Notes under the pieces: generated by a model
What the model saw: only the letters and a program-made list of their open reading frames with translations
What the model was told of the DNA's origin: nothing
The model's database searches: none
Part shown: piece after piece, positions 53,597 through 63,432 of the stretch
Numbering within the stretch: position 1 is the first letter of the stretch
Layout: each line of letters opens with the position of its first letter
From: Hylemonella sp.
GTDB lineage: Bacteria; Pseudomonadota; Gammaproteobacteria; Burkholderiales; Burkholderiaceae_C
Assembly: GCA_030695415.1 (NCBI GenBank)
Contig: JAUYQZ010000049.1
Coordinates: 124,001 to 188,000, forward strand
Length of the DNA stretch: 64,000 nucleotides
Reading direction: 5' to 3'
Made by a program: the position numbers and the translations under genes

Positions 53597-53946
53597 CGCC
53601 GGCCCGGCTAACGGACTATCTGGATCATATGCAGGAAGCCGCCCGGCTGGCCTGCACCTACGTCGAAGGTCTGGACAGGGAAGGCTTCCTCGAAGACAAG
53701 CGGACCCAGCAGGCCGTCATCCTGAACCTCATCCTCATTGGCGAAGAAGCCACACGCATCCTCAAGGACCACGAGACGTTTGCCAACAGCCATCCCCAGA
53801 TCCCCTGGCGCAGCATGAAAGGTATGCGCAACCGCATCGCCCATGGCTACTTCGAAACCAATCTGGACGTGGTCTGGGAAACCGTCCAGTCTGCCTTGCC
53901 TGAACTGATCAGGCAGATGCCCACTGTCCGCGCCAGCCTCTCATGA
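53593..53946 (+). CDS. hepT: HepT-type HEPN toxin (RNase)
   Basis: HEPN-domain protein (DUF86 family) of 117 aa. The catalytic motif RX4HXY is intact in RNRIAHGY near residues 79-86, so the tyrosine used for AMPylation is also present. HepT cleaves RNA or tRNA ends unless AMPylated by MntA. Both partners look functional. Its stop overlaps the next start (ATGA), so the hydrolase may be co-expressed. Confidence 0.88.
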   Translation: MTPARLTDYLDHMQEAARLACTYVEGLDREGFLEDKRTQQAVILNLILIGEEATRILKDHETFANSHPQIPWRSMKGMRNRIAHGYFETNLDVVWETVQSALPELIRQMPTVRASLS

Positions 53947-54785
53947 ATTCCCACCTGCCCCCCATCGTCTTTTCCCACGCCAACAGCTTCCCCGCCAGCA
54001 CATACCGCGTGCTGTTTGCCGAACTGCGCCGGCGCGGCTTCAGGGTCAAGGCCATCGACAAATTCGGCCACGACGAGCGTTACCCCGTCACCAGCAACTG
54101 GCCGCACCTGGTGCAGCAGCTGGCCGATTTCACAGCCGCCGAAGTAGACAAGAGCGGCGAGCCTGCCTTCCTGGTCGGCCACTCGCTGGGCGGTTTCCTC
54201 AGCCTGATGGCGGCCGCGCGCCACCCGGAGCTGGCCTGCGGCGTGCTGCTGATCGACTCGCCCATCCTGGGCGGCTGGCGCGCCACCAGCGTGAACGTGG
54301 CCAAACGCACGCAGCTCATCGGCGCGGTTTCACCCGGCGCCATCAGCAAGGCGCGCCGCAACAGCTGGCCCGACGCCGACACCGCCTTCGAGCACCTGCG
54401 CCACAAGAGGGCCTTCGCCCACTGGGACGAGCGGGTGCTGCGCGACTACGTGGAACACGGCATGCACGACGAGGATGGCAAACGCGTGCTGAGCTTCACA
54501 CGTGAGGTCGAGACCGCCATCTACAACACCATCCCCCACCACTTGGACAACCTGCTCAAGCGTTACCCGCTCAAGTGCCCGGCCGCTTTCATTGGCGGGC
54601 GCCATTCGGTGGAGATGAAACAGGTCGGCATGGCCATGACCGAGAAGGTCACCAAGGGCCGCATCACCATGCTCGACGGCTCGCACCTTTTCCCCATGGA
54701 GCAGCCCATGACCACGGCCGCGGCCATCGAGGCCGCGCTGCTCAACCTGCAGCGCGTGCGCGAACTCAAGAACCAAAGCGCGTAA
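53943..54785 (+). CDS. Alpha/beta hydrolase
   Basis: Protein of 280 aa with the nucleophile elbow GHSLGGF (Ser near 83), the oxyanion-region opening PIVFSHANSFPASTYRVLF and a C-terminal His in LDGSHLFPME. An acidic residue is expected near DNLLKRYPLK...IGGRHS. The family covers esterases, lipases and others, so the substrate is not predictable. Its start overlaps the HepT stop; a strong terminator follows, so mntA-hepT-hydrolase may form a three-gene unit. Confidence 0.87.
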   Translation: MNSHLPPIVFSHANSFPASTYRVLFAELRRRGFRVKAIDKFGHDERYPVTSNWPHLVQQLADFTAAEVDKSGEPAFLVGHSLGGFLSLMAAARHPELACGVLLIDSPILGGWRATSVNVAKRTQLIGAVSPGAISKARRNSWPDADTAFEHLRHKRAFAHWDERVLRDYVEHGMHDEDGKRVLSFTREVETAIYNTIPHHLDNLLKRYPLKCPAAFIGGRHSVEMKQVGMAMTEKVTKGRITMLDGSHLFPMEQPMTTAAAIEAALLNLQRVRELKNQSA

Positions 54786-54809
54786 AAAAGGCCGCGACTG
54801 CGGCCTTTT
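54786..54809. terminator. Bidirectional Rho-independent terminator between hydrolase and uppP
   Basis: AAAAGGCCGC-GACT-GCGGCCTTTT: a perfect 10-bp stem with a 4-nt loop, flanked by A-runs on one side and T-runs on the other. It overlaps the hydrolase stop codon region and serves both convergent genes. Confidence 0.92.
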
Positions 54810-54825
54810 GCACCAGCGCCCGGGT

Positions 54826-55659
54826 TCAGGCGCTCCACTTCACCGCACCACTCCAGGCCGTGGCCAGCACCACGATGCCGAAGACGATGCGGTACCAGGC
54901 AAAGCCGACGAAACTGTGCGTGGAGATGAAACGCAGCAGCCAGCGCACGCACAGCCAGGCGCTGATGAAGGAGAATAGCAGGCCCACGCCGAACATGGGC
55001 AGGTCGGCCATCGAGAGCAGCGCGCGTTCCTTGTAGAGGCTGTAGGCGCCGGCGCCGATCAGGGTGGGGATGGCCAGGTAGAAGGAGAAGTCGGTCGCCG
55101 CCTTGCGCGACAGGCCCAGCAGCATGCCGCCGATGATGGTGGCGCCGCTGCGGCTGGTGCCCGGGATCATGGCCAGGCACTGCACCAGCCCCACCTTGAC
55201 GGCGTCCTGCCAGCCCATCTGGTCCACATCGAGGATGCGGGGCGCCGTCTCGGCACGCGCCTGGCGCCGCTCGGCCCAGAGGATGATGAAGCCGCCGATG
55301 ATGAAGGTCGTCGCCACCACCTCGGCCGTGAACAGATGCGCCTTGATGGCCTTGCCAAACAAGAGGCCCAGCAGCACGGCCGGCACGAAGGCGATCAGCA
55401 CATTGAGCGTGAACTGCTGCGCCTGCCGGCTGGTGGGCAGGGCCACCACCGTGGCGCGCAGCTTCTGCCAATAGACCAGGATCACCGCGAAGATGGCGCC
55501 GGTCTGGATGGCGATGTCGAAGACCTTGGCCTTCTCGTCATCGAAGCCCAGCAGAGAACCGGCCAGGATCAGGTGGCCGGTGCTGGAAATGGGGAGAAAT
55601 TCGGTCAGGCCTTCGACAATGCCCATGAGGGCGGCCTTGATCAGCAGGGTGATGTCCAC
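54826..55659 (-). CDS. uppP: Undecaprenyl-diphosphatase (UppP/BacA)
   Basis: Inner-membrane enzyme (277 aa) that dephosphorylates undecaprenyl diphosphate to recycle the cell-wall lipid carrier; overexpression gives bacitracin resistance in E. coli. Motifs: [21 protein letters not shown] with the catalytic Glu/His region, [18 protein letters not shown] (the PGxSRSG motif) and several membrane helices. Standard family length. Confidence 0.97.
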   Translation of the reverse strand: MDITLLIKAALMGIVEGLTEFLPISSTGHLILAGSLLGFDDEKAKVFDIAIQTGAIFAVILVYWQKLRATVVALPTSRQAQQFTLNVLIAFVPAVLLGLLFGKAIKAHLFTAEVVATTFIIGGFIILWAERRQARAETAPRILDVDQMGWQDAVKVGLVQCLAMIPGTSRSGATIIGGMLLGLSRKAATDFSFYLAIPTLIGAGAYSLYKERALLSMADLPMFGVGLLFSFISAWLCVRWLLRFISTHSFVGFAWYRIVFGIVVLATAWSGAVKWSA

Positions 55660-55820
55660 TTGGGCTCCAGGAAAGTCGTGGGATTATCGCCCGCCCCCCG
55701 CGCAGCCAACAGTTCCAGGCTGTCCGGCAGCCGTGGCCCCGAATGCGGTACGCTGACGCCTTTGGCTAAATGAACCTACCTCTGCGTTCATTGCGAGGTA
55801 GCGACGGGAGCACTAATTCC

Positions 55821-56300
55821 ATGCGAAGCACCAGACGGAACCCCTGCCTTTCGGCGATCAGCCTGGCACTGCTGTGGGCGGCGACCGCCAGCCACGCGGA
55901 AATTTACAAATGGGTTGATGCCAAAGGGCGCACGCACTACAGCCAGAACAAAGAGGATGCGGAGCGGGCCCAGGCCGCCGAAGTCAAGATCAAGACCCAC
56001 ACCCCATCGGCGCATGAGACGAAGGCGTCGCGGGAATACTGGCAGGAACAAGACCGACAGTTCAAGGAGCGCCAGAATGACCGGGAGGCTGACGAGCACC
56101 TTCGAAATACACAGACCGGCAATGCGGCAGCAGTGCGCAAGCCCTCCCTCTCAGGTGGCAAGGACGACGGAAGCGCTGCCTCGAAATGCAATCTCGCCCA
56201 GGATATCCTCAACGGCTCGGTGAGGCTGACCAACGGCGGACAAATCGGCGACCTTGAACGCCAAACCGCCGCGAACGATATCCGCCGTTTCTGCCGCTGA
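55821..56300 (+). CDS. DUF4124-domain exported protein
   Basis: Protein of 159 aa with a signal peptide ending ASHA. The DUF4124 signature follows at once (EIYKWVDAKGRTHYSQNKE). The rest is charged and likely helical, ending in a small domain with two cysteines (KCNLAQDIL...DIRRFC). The ATG at 55821 gives a clean signal peptide, with GGGAG upstream. The function of DUF4124 proteins is unknown; they are common in Comamonadaceae envelopes. Confidence 0.87.
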   Translation: MRSTRRNPCLSAISLALLWAATASHAEIYKWVDAKGRTHYSQNKEDAERAQAAEVKIKTHTPSAHETKASREYWQEQDRQFKERQNDREADEHLRNTQTGNAAAVRKPSLSGGKDDGSAASKCNLAQDILNGSVRLTNGGQIGDLERQTAANDIRRFCR

Positions 56301-56352
56301 CCGCGACCGCGTCAACGGCGGGCTGGCCGAATGCCCGGACGGGCCAGGCTAG

Positions 56353-56637
56353 CTACAAGGACGCGAGCCCGGAGAACTGGCTCTGCTCGGGGCTGAAATT
56401 CGGGTCCAGGCAGGCGTTGGCAAACCCCACCGGGCCCACGTCCACCAGGATCACCGCCCAGGTGTCCCATCGGTTGCGCGGGTCAAAGCCATAGGGATCC
56501 ATCTTCACTTCCTCGGGGTTAACCTTGCGGCCCACATAGGAAGAGATGACGTCGAGCAGCTGGCGAAAATCTTCCACGCGCTGCACTCGCTGCATGGACT
56601 GTTCGAATCCGCAGCCGGTGGGTCTGAACCTGGGCAT
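56353..56637 (-). CDS. Hypothetical protein
   Basis: 94 aa, no family recognised. It starts MPRFRPTGCGFEQSMQRVQRVEDFRQLLDVIS, contains a DP-rich loop (KMDPYGFDPRNRWDTW) and VILVDVGPVGFANACLD. There are no signal or membrane segments. A strong ribosome-binding site (GAGGAG) seven bases before the ATG and non-repetitive sequence support that it is real. It is convergent with the DUF4124 gene and 99 bp upstream of the leftward MacB-like permease gene, with a gap free of clear signals. Confidence 0.6.
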   Translation of the reverse strand: MPRFRPTGCGFEQSMQRVQRVEDFRQLLDVISSYVGRKVNPEEVKMDPYGFDPRNRWDTWAVILVDVGPVGFANACLDPNFSPEQSQFSGLASL

Positions 56638-56736
56638 CTGAGCTCCTCTTTCTGCTTCTGCCGAAGGGCCATTCTGCCCACTCCAGCGACGACCCGTGTA
56701 TCAATATGTCTCCGGGCCGTGGGGTCCTGTCCGGCG

Positions 56737-57962
<1,226 letters not shown>

Positions 57963-57966
<4 letters not shown>

Positions 57967-58679
57967 GCCAAGGCCTCCTGCGCGGTAGCCGCATGCCCGG
58001 GCTGGCGCACGTCCTCCACGACCTGCCCGTCGCGGAAGACCAGGCGCCGGCGCGCCCACGCGGCGATGTCGGCCTCGTGCGTGACGATCACCACCGTCAT
58101 GCCCCGGGCGTTCAGGTCCGAGAGGATGCGCATGATGTCTTCGCTGGTCTTCGTGTCCAGCGCGCCCGTGGGCTCGTCGGCCAGGATCAGCTGCGGGGTA
58201 TTCACCAGCGCGCGCGCGATCGCCACGCGCTGCTGCTGCCCGCCGGAGAGTTCGCTGGGCGTGTGCTGCCAGCGCTCGCCCAGGCCCACGGTCTGCAGCG
58301 CGGCCAGCGCACGCGCGCGACGCTCGGCCGACTTCACGCCGGCATAGACCATGGGCAGCTCCACGTTCTCCTGCGCGCTGGTGCGCGGCAGCAGGTTGAA
58401 CTGCTGGAAGACAAAGCCGATGCGCCGGTTGCGGATGGACGCCAACTGCTCAGGCAGCATGCTCTCCACCGCCTCGCCGGCCAGGTGGTACTGGCCGCTG
58501 CTGGGCTGGTCCAGGCAACCCAGGATGTTCATCAGCGTGGACTTGCCCGAACCGGAAGCGCCCATGATGGCCACGAACTCGCCCTCGGCGATGTCCAGCG
58601 ACACCTCGCGCAGCGCGTGCACCGTGGTGTTGCCCATGGTGTAGGTCTTGCCCAGTCCGCGCGCTTCGATCAGAGCCAT
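57963..58679 (-). CDS. MacB-like ABC transporter ATPase
   Basis: ATPase of 238 aa of the LolD/MacB class. Walker A GASGSGKSTLMNILGCLDQP, Q-loop FVFQQFNLLP, signature ELSGGQQQRVAIARAL, Walker B LILADEPTGALD and the switch His in VIVTHEADIAAW are all intact. It lies between the periplasmic adaptor gene (16 bp) and the permease gene (4-bp overlap), so the three form one tripartite exporter operon. Confidence 0.95.
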
Positions 58680-58695
58680 ATCTAAAGAGCCAAAT

Positions 58696-60309
58696 CTAGA
58701 ACATCAGGCGCGGACCGACGGCGCTGTTCGGGCGCGCCGGCGCGCCCGCCGCGCCGCTGACACCGGTGATCACGCTGGCGCCCTCTTTCAGTTCGGCCGC
58801 TTCGGGCGCGTTGGGCCCCATGATCAGTTCGGTCTGGCTGCCGTCGGTGATGCCCAGGCGCACGTTCAGCGCCTTCGGCTTGCCGTCGGAGCCCTGCACG
58901 TAGATGCGTCCGCGCGTGATGGTGCGGCCCGCCACTTCAGCCTGCAGCGCCGCGTAGCGCTGCTTCTGCCCGGGCGTCAGCACCTCGGCGATGCGCGCGC
59001 GAATGTCGGCGGTGATACGCTCGCGCGCCTTGGTGCGATCAGCCTCGGGCAACTCGCGCAGCGCGATGAACTTCGGCCGCGCGCCGGCGTAGATGGCGTC
59101 CACCTTCTCGGTCTGGGCGCTGTCCAGCTGCAGCTCGCGCACCAGGCGGTTGCGAAACTCCGTCATGGCGGTGGCCGCGCCGGCGGCGGCAGGTGCCGCA
59201 GGTGCAGCAACGGGGGCCGAGGCCGCGTCCACCGGAGCCGGCGCTGCAGCCGCCGCAGGCTCCACCCCGGCAATGCGCACCCGCAGCGCGGCATTGGGCA
59301 CCTTGAGCACGTTCTCGCGCAGGTCGGTCACCACGCGCACATTGGCCGTCATGCCCGGCAGCAGGCGACCGTCGGGATTGGAGAAGGTCACCACGGCCAC
59401 ATAGGTCACCACGTTCGAAACATTGAGCGCGGCCTTGCGCACCTGGGAAATCGCGCCTTCGAAGGTCTGGCCCGGGAAGGCGTCCACCGTGAAGCTGGCT
59501 TTCTGGCCGTTGCGGATGCGCCCCACGTCGGCTTCGTCGATGCTGGCCTCGACCTGCATGTCGCGCAGGTTGCGCGCAATGATGAACAGCTCGGGCGCCT
59601 GCAGGCTGGCCGCCACGGTCTGCCCCTTTTCGATGGCCCGCTTGATCACGATACCGTTCACCGGCGAGGTGATGCGTGTGCGCGCCAGGTCGATGCGGGC
59701 CTGCGCCAGCGCCGCCTCGCGCTGCGCCACGCTGGCCTGCGCGCTCTTGACCTGGGCATCGGTCACGCCCAGCTGGGCTTCGGCCGCCTTGACCGACTCG
59801 TTGCTGGTGTTGACCAGGGCGCCGGACTGGTCCGCCGTGCTCTGCGCAACGAAGCCCTTGCCGACCAGCATCAGGTTGCGCTCGTGCGTGCGGCGCGCCT
59901 CGGCCAGGTCGGTCTGCGCGCGCGACACCTGGGCGCGGCTGGCCATCACATTGGCCTGGGCGGTGAGCACCACGGCACGGGCGGCGTCCACGTCGGCCAG
60001 GGCCGAGCGCACGCGGTATTCAAAAGTCTCGGGGTCGATCACGGCCAGCAGCTGGCCGGCCTTGACCTCGGAGTTGAAGTCAACGAACAGGTCCTTGATC
60101 TGGCCCGACACCTGGGTGCCCACCGTCACCTGCGTCACCGGGCTGACCGCGCCGCTGGCCGACACCGCCGACTGCAGCGGCCCGCGCTCGATCTTGCCGC
60201 TGCGGTACTGCACGTCGGTGCTGCCACCGCGCTGCGTCCACCACCAGCCCAGCGCGCCGGCCAGGACCAGGGCCACCACACCTGCCACCACGACTTGTGT
60301 CTTCTTCAT
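58696..60309 (-). CDS. MacA-like periplasmic adaptor (HlyD/RND membrane-fusion family)
   Basis: Protein of 537 aa anchored by an N-terminal helix (VVVAGVVALVLAGALGWWWTQR). Residues ~35-310 hold the adaptor beta-barrel, lipoyl and hairpin regions (IKDLFVDFNSEVKAGQLLAVID; ARIDLARTRITSPVNGIVIK). A middle insertion of ~60 Ala/Pro/Val residues and a C-terminal ~150-residue extension (VRELQLDSAQTEKVDAIYAG..., TVGQ-like) exceed the usual ~370 aa of MacA. The start at 60309 lacks a clear ribosome-binding site, but the upstream reading crosses a terminator. It would link the MacB-like permease to an outer-membrane channel. Confidence 0.88.
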   Translation of the reverse strand: MKKTQVVVAGVVALVLAGALGWWWTQRGGSTDVQYRSGKIERGPLQSAVSASGAVSPVTQVTVGTQVSGQIKDLFVDFNSEVKAGQLLAVIDPETFEYRVRSALADVDAARAVVLTAQANVMASRAQVSRAQTDLAEARRTHERNLMLVGKGFVAQSTADQSGALVNTSNESVKAAEAQLGVTDAQVKSAQASVAQREAALAQARIDLARTRITSPVNGIVIKRAIEKGQTVAASLQAPELFIIARNLRDMQVEASIDEADVGRIRNGQKASFTVDAFPGQTFEGAISQVRKAALNVSNVVTYVAVVTFSNPDGRLLPGMTANVRVVTDLRENVLKVPNAALRVRIAGVEPAAAAAPAPVDAASAPVAAPAAPAAAGAATAMTEFRNRLVRELQLDSAQTEKVDAIYAGARPKFIALRELPEADRTKARERITADIRARIAEVLTPGQKQRYAALQAEVAGRTITRGRIYVQGSDGKPKALNVRLGITDGSQTELIMGPNAPEAAELKEGASVITGVSGAAGAPARPNSAVGPRLMF

Positions 60310-60315
60310 GCAGGA

Positions 60316-60450
60316 GATTGTAGGAACATAAAAAACGGCGCTCAATGAGCGCCGTGTAATGGCCTTGTAAAGACAAAGCCAGCCGCGGGGGAGGACCGCG
60401 GCACCAGCGAAGGATATCAGCGCCACTTACCCATGTACAGCCCAGGGTCT
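60316..60450 (-). repeat. Terminator-containing repeat, copy A (before the MacA-like gene)
   Basis: Shares, in order, four blocks with 63304-63432: GATTGTAGGAACA, the ACGGCGCTC/GAGCGCCGT stem, an AGCC..C.GGGG..GACCGCG.CAC stretch and a TTACCCATGTxCA end. The last block in copy B is the C-terminal coding end of the His-rich gene. In copy A it would encode a similar RDPGLYMGKWR ending, a remnant without its gene. Confidence 0.7.
60329..60355 (-). terminator. Rho-independent terminator after the BASS symporter gene
   Basis: Minus strand: ACGGCGCTC-ATT-GAGCGCCGT followed by a run of T. It lies about 122 bp past the symporter stop and 20 bp before the MacA-like start. Within it TTGAGC and, 17 bp further, TACAAT resemble a promoter. 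Confidence 0.85.
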
Positions 60451-60476
60451 CGGCAGGGGTTTGGCGACGCCCGGCC

Positions 60477-61376
60477 CTAGACCTCAACCTTGGCTGAATC
60501 GCGCGCCAGCGCCTCGCGGGTGGCGGTCTTGCGGTACCAGTACGTGATGGCCGAACTCGTCAAGACAATGAAGAGGCTGTAGAGCACGGGGATCAGCAAG
60601 ACCTGCTGCTGGAGTTCGTCCTTGAAAGTCAGGGTCACGATGAGCACGGCCAACGGCCCGTTCTGGATGCCCGTCTCCAGGCTGATGGTGCGCGAACGGT
60701 TCTTGTCCTGCTTGAGCAGCCTCGCAAGCCAGTAGCCCAGCAGCATGCCGATCAGTCCCAGGCCGATGGCCGCAAAAAACACAGGCCAGGGCGTCGACAA
60801 CAGGAGCTGGTAGTTGCGCGGCACCCACGAAACGACCAGAAACAGGATGACGAACACCCCCAGCAAGGAGCCGATCAGTTCGATGGTCGCCCCAACGTTG
60901 GGATTGGTCTTGCGAAGGAACATGCCGATGATGGTCGGGACCAGGAGGACGACCAGCACTTGCGCCACGTTCGCAGCCGGAATCGCGAACTCACCCGTCA
61001 CGCCTGCAGCATTGCTGTAGAACGCGATCAGGGCCGGCACAGCCGCCACCGCAACCAGGGTGGAGACGCTGGTCATCATGATGGACAGGGCCAGCGCACC
61101 TTTGCTGAAGTAGGTGAAGATGTTGGAGGTGGTTCCCCCGGGCATGCATCCCATCAGGATCAGGCCCACAGCCAGTGCCGGGGGCAAGCCCAGCGACACC
61201 GCGATGGCGTAACCCAGGAAAGGCATGATGCCGTACTGACAGAGGATGCCAACGAGCACCCCCTTGGGTTTCTTGAAGGCAATCAGAAAATCCCTGAAGG
61301 TCAGAGAAGCGCCCATGCCGAGCATGATGACCATCATCATCACGCCCAGCAGCTTGGTTTCGAGTTCGGTCAACAT
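60477..61376 (-). CDS. Bile acid:sodium symporter (BASS) family transporter
   Basis: Membrane protein of 299 aa with about nine to ten helices. Family segments are LGVMMMVIMLGMGASLTFRDF, CQYGIMPFLGYAIAVSLGLPPALAVGLILMGCMPGGTTSN (the GCCPGGTxSN-like motif) and SLETGIQNGPLAVLIVTLTF (ExGxQN). Substrates in bacteria are organic anions such as pantoate or pyruvate, and none can be assigned here. It starts 13 bp after the acyl-CoA ligase stop and could share its transcript. Confidence 0.92.
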   Translation of the reverse strand: MLTELETKLLGVMMMVIMLGMGASLTFRDFLIAFKKPKGVLVGILCQYGIMPFLGYAIAVSLGLPPALAVGLILMGCMPGGTTSNIFTYFSKGALALSIMMTSVSTLVAVAAVPALIAFYSNAAGVTGEFAIPAANVAQVLVVLLVPTIIGMFLRKTNPNVGATIELIGSLLGVFVILFLVVSWVPRNYQLLLSTPWPVFFAAIGLGLIGMLLGYWLARLLKQDKNRSRTISLETGIQNGPLAVLIVTLTFKDELQQQVLLIPVLYSLFIVLTSSAITYWYRKTATREALARDSAKVEV

Positions 61377-61389
61377 GCTTGGGGCTCCC

Positions 61390-63138
61390 TTAATTGTTGA
61401 ATTCAGCCTTGACTTCGACCTTCAGGTCCTTGCGCAGAATCTTGCCCACCGGGCTCTTGGGCAGTTCGTCCCGGAAGACGATGGACTTGGGAATCTTGTA
61501 ATCAGTCAGGTAGGTCTTGCAGTGCGCGATGATCGCCTCCTTGGTGAGCTCGCCTTGCACGTCCGGGTTCCTGACCACATAGGCCCGGATCGCCTCGCCC
61601 GTCTTGGCGTCCGGAATGCCCACCACCGCCGCCTCCAGAATGGCGCTCATCTTGGCCAGGGCGTCTTCAATCTCATTGGGGTACACGTTGAAGCCGGAAA
61701 GCAGCACCAGGTCCTTCTTGCGGTCCACGATCTTGAAGTAGCCCTGTGCATCCATGACCGCCACATCGCCCGTGTAGAGCCAGCCATCCTTGATCACCAG
61801 CGCGGTCTCTTCCGGCTTGTTCCAATAGCCGAGCATGTTCTGCGGGCCACGAACAATCAGTTCGCCAGGCTCGCCTTGCGCCACGGGGGCGCCAGCGTCG
61901 TCGACCAGGCGCACCTCGGTTCCCGGGACGGGTAAGCCGATGCTGTCCGGCTTGGCCACGCCGCTTAGAGGGTTGAAGCTCACGACAGGGGAGCACTCCG
62001 TCAGGCCGAAGCCCTCGGCGATGCGCGTCCCGGTGATGCGCTGCCAGCGCTCCGCCACCGCATGATGCAGCGCGGTGCCACCAGCAATGGCGGCCTTGAG
62101 GTGCTTGGGCGGGAACGCCGTGAACCACTCTTCGTTCATGACCGCGTTAAAAAGCGTGTTGACACCCGTGATCCAGGTGATGGGGTAGTTCTCGATGGCC
62201 CGCTGCAGGTTCTGCACCGGACGCGGACTCGGGACGAGGATGTTGCGGCCGCCGATGTCGAAGAAGCACAGGAGATTGGCCGTGAACGCAAAGATGTGGT
62301 ACAGCGGCAGCGCCGTCAGCACGCATTCGTCCTCCCCCATGTGGGACTTGCCCATCGCCAGCACCTGGTCGATGTTGGCAAGCAGGTTGGCATGCGTCAG
62401 CATGGCCCCCTTGCTCACGCCGGTGGTGCCGCCCGTGTACTGCAACGCTGCAATATCGCCCGGCGCAATGGCTTTGCTCCATGCCTGCACTGTGCCGGGC
62501 GTGGTGAGCGCAGCGCCTTCGCGCAGCGCCACCCTGAAACGCTCCACAGGTTTGGCCAGCCGGGGCAGGGGCGGCAGCACCTTGCTCCAGAACTTCTGCA
62601 CGCCGCGCACGATCAGGTTCGGAATGGAGGGGAACATTTCCGAGACACCCACCAGGACAACGCGCTCGATGTCGGTCTTGGGCAGCACCTCCGCCAGCTT
62701 GTCGGCGAACATGTCCACGATCACCAGCACGCGGGCGCCCGAGTCCTTGAACTGGTGCGTCATCTCGCTGGGGGTGTAAAGGGGGTTGGTGTTCACCAGC
62801 ACACAGCCGGCCTTGAACACGCCGAAGGCCACCACGGGGTAGGCCAGCCCGTTGGGCATCTGCACCGCCACGCGGTCGCCTGCCTTGAGGCCACAGACGA
62901 CTCGCAGATACACGGCAAACGCGTCGGAAAGCTCACCGACCTGCTGGTACGTGAGGCTTCCATTCATCCCGTTGGGCACCACCGCCGTGAACGCCTTCTT
63001 GTTGGCAAAGCGGGTGCAGGCCTGCTGCACGAGCTCGGCCAGGTTCTGGTACCTGGCCTTGGGAAGTTGGCCGTCAATCGATGAACCGTAGGCGGATTTC
63101 CACGGTTGGGCGTCGTAAGCTGCAAAGTCAGCCGGCAT
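61390..63138 (-). CDS. Long-chain-fatty-acid-CoA ligase
   Basis: AMP-forming acyl-CoA synthetase of 582 aa, FadD-like. The AMP-binding core is ALQYTGGTTGVSKGAM (P-loop). Later motifs are EGFGLTECSPVVSFNP, YTGDVAVMDAQGYFKIVDRKKDLVLLSGFNVYP and the C-terminal PKSPVGKILRKDLK with the catalytic Lys. It starts at 63138 (MPADFAAYDAQPW) after TTGGAGA; the upstream extension is not conserved. It activates fatty acids for beta-oxidation or lipid reuse. The BASS symporter follows by 13 bp. Confidence 0.93.
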   Translation of the reverse strand: MPADFAAYDAQPWKSAYGSSIDGQLPKARYQNLAELVQQACTRFANKKAFTAVVPNGMNGSLTYQQVGELSDAFAVYLRVVCGLKAGDRVAVQMPNGLAYPVVAFGVFKAGCVLVNTNPLYTPSEMTHQFKDSGARVLVIVDMFADKLAEVLPKTDIERVVLVGVSEMFPSIPNLIVRGVQKFWSKVLPPLPRLAKPVERFRVALREGAALTTPGTVQAWSKAIAPGDIAALQYTGGTTGVSKGAMLTHANLLANIDQVLAMGKSHMGEDECVLTALPLYHIFAFTANLLCFFDIGGRNILVPSPRPVQNLQRAIENYPITWITGVNTLFNAVMNEEWFTAFPPKHLKAAIAGGTALHHAVAERWQRITGTRIAEGFGLTECSPVVSFNPLSGVAKPDSIGLPVPGTEVRLVDDAGAPVAQGEPGELIVRGPQNMLGYWNKPEETALVIKDGWLYTGDVAVMDAQGYFKIVDRKKDLVLLSGFNVYPNEIEDALAKMSAILEAAVVGIPDAKTGEAIRAYVVRNPDVQGELTKEAIIAHCKTYLTDYKIPKSIVFRDELPKSPVGKILRKDLKVEVKAEFNN

Positions 63139-63303
63139 GGCTTGTCTCCAAGGATTCTTGTGGGTGGGCGATTGTTGCCAGGAGCGGGGCTGATGAACCG
63201 GGCGGGTTCGGGTCAGCCCGATGGTTTGAGGGGTTTTTGTGGCAGCCAGTTCGAACAAGACACTGTAGCCGGCCTGAACGACGGGCGCCTTGTTGCTGCC
63301 GTG

Positions 63304-63432
63304 GATTGTAGGAACAAAAAACGGCGCTCAAGGAGCGCCGTGCTGTGACCGTCTAAGCGCACGGTCAGCCCCGGGGACGACCGCGACACAGAAGAAGGGT
63401 GTCAGCGTCGGTTACCCATGTGCATCTCAGGG
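63304..63432 (-). repeat. Terminator-containing repeat, copy B (end of the His-rich gene)
   Basis: Counterpart of 60316-60450, with the same block order. It includes the last codons of the His-rich gene and its terminator. Differences are scattered substitutions and small gaps, so the copies are old or diverging fast. Confidence 0.7.
63316..63341 (-). terminator. Rho-independent terminator after the His-rich exported protein gene
   Basis: Minus strand ACGGCGCTC-CTT-GAGCGCCGT followed by a T-run, 60 bp past the stop codon at 63402. The stem is the same as in the copy at 60329-60355. Confidence 0.88.
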
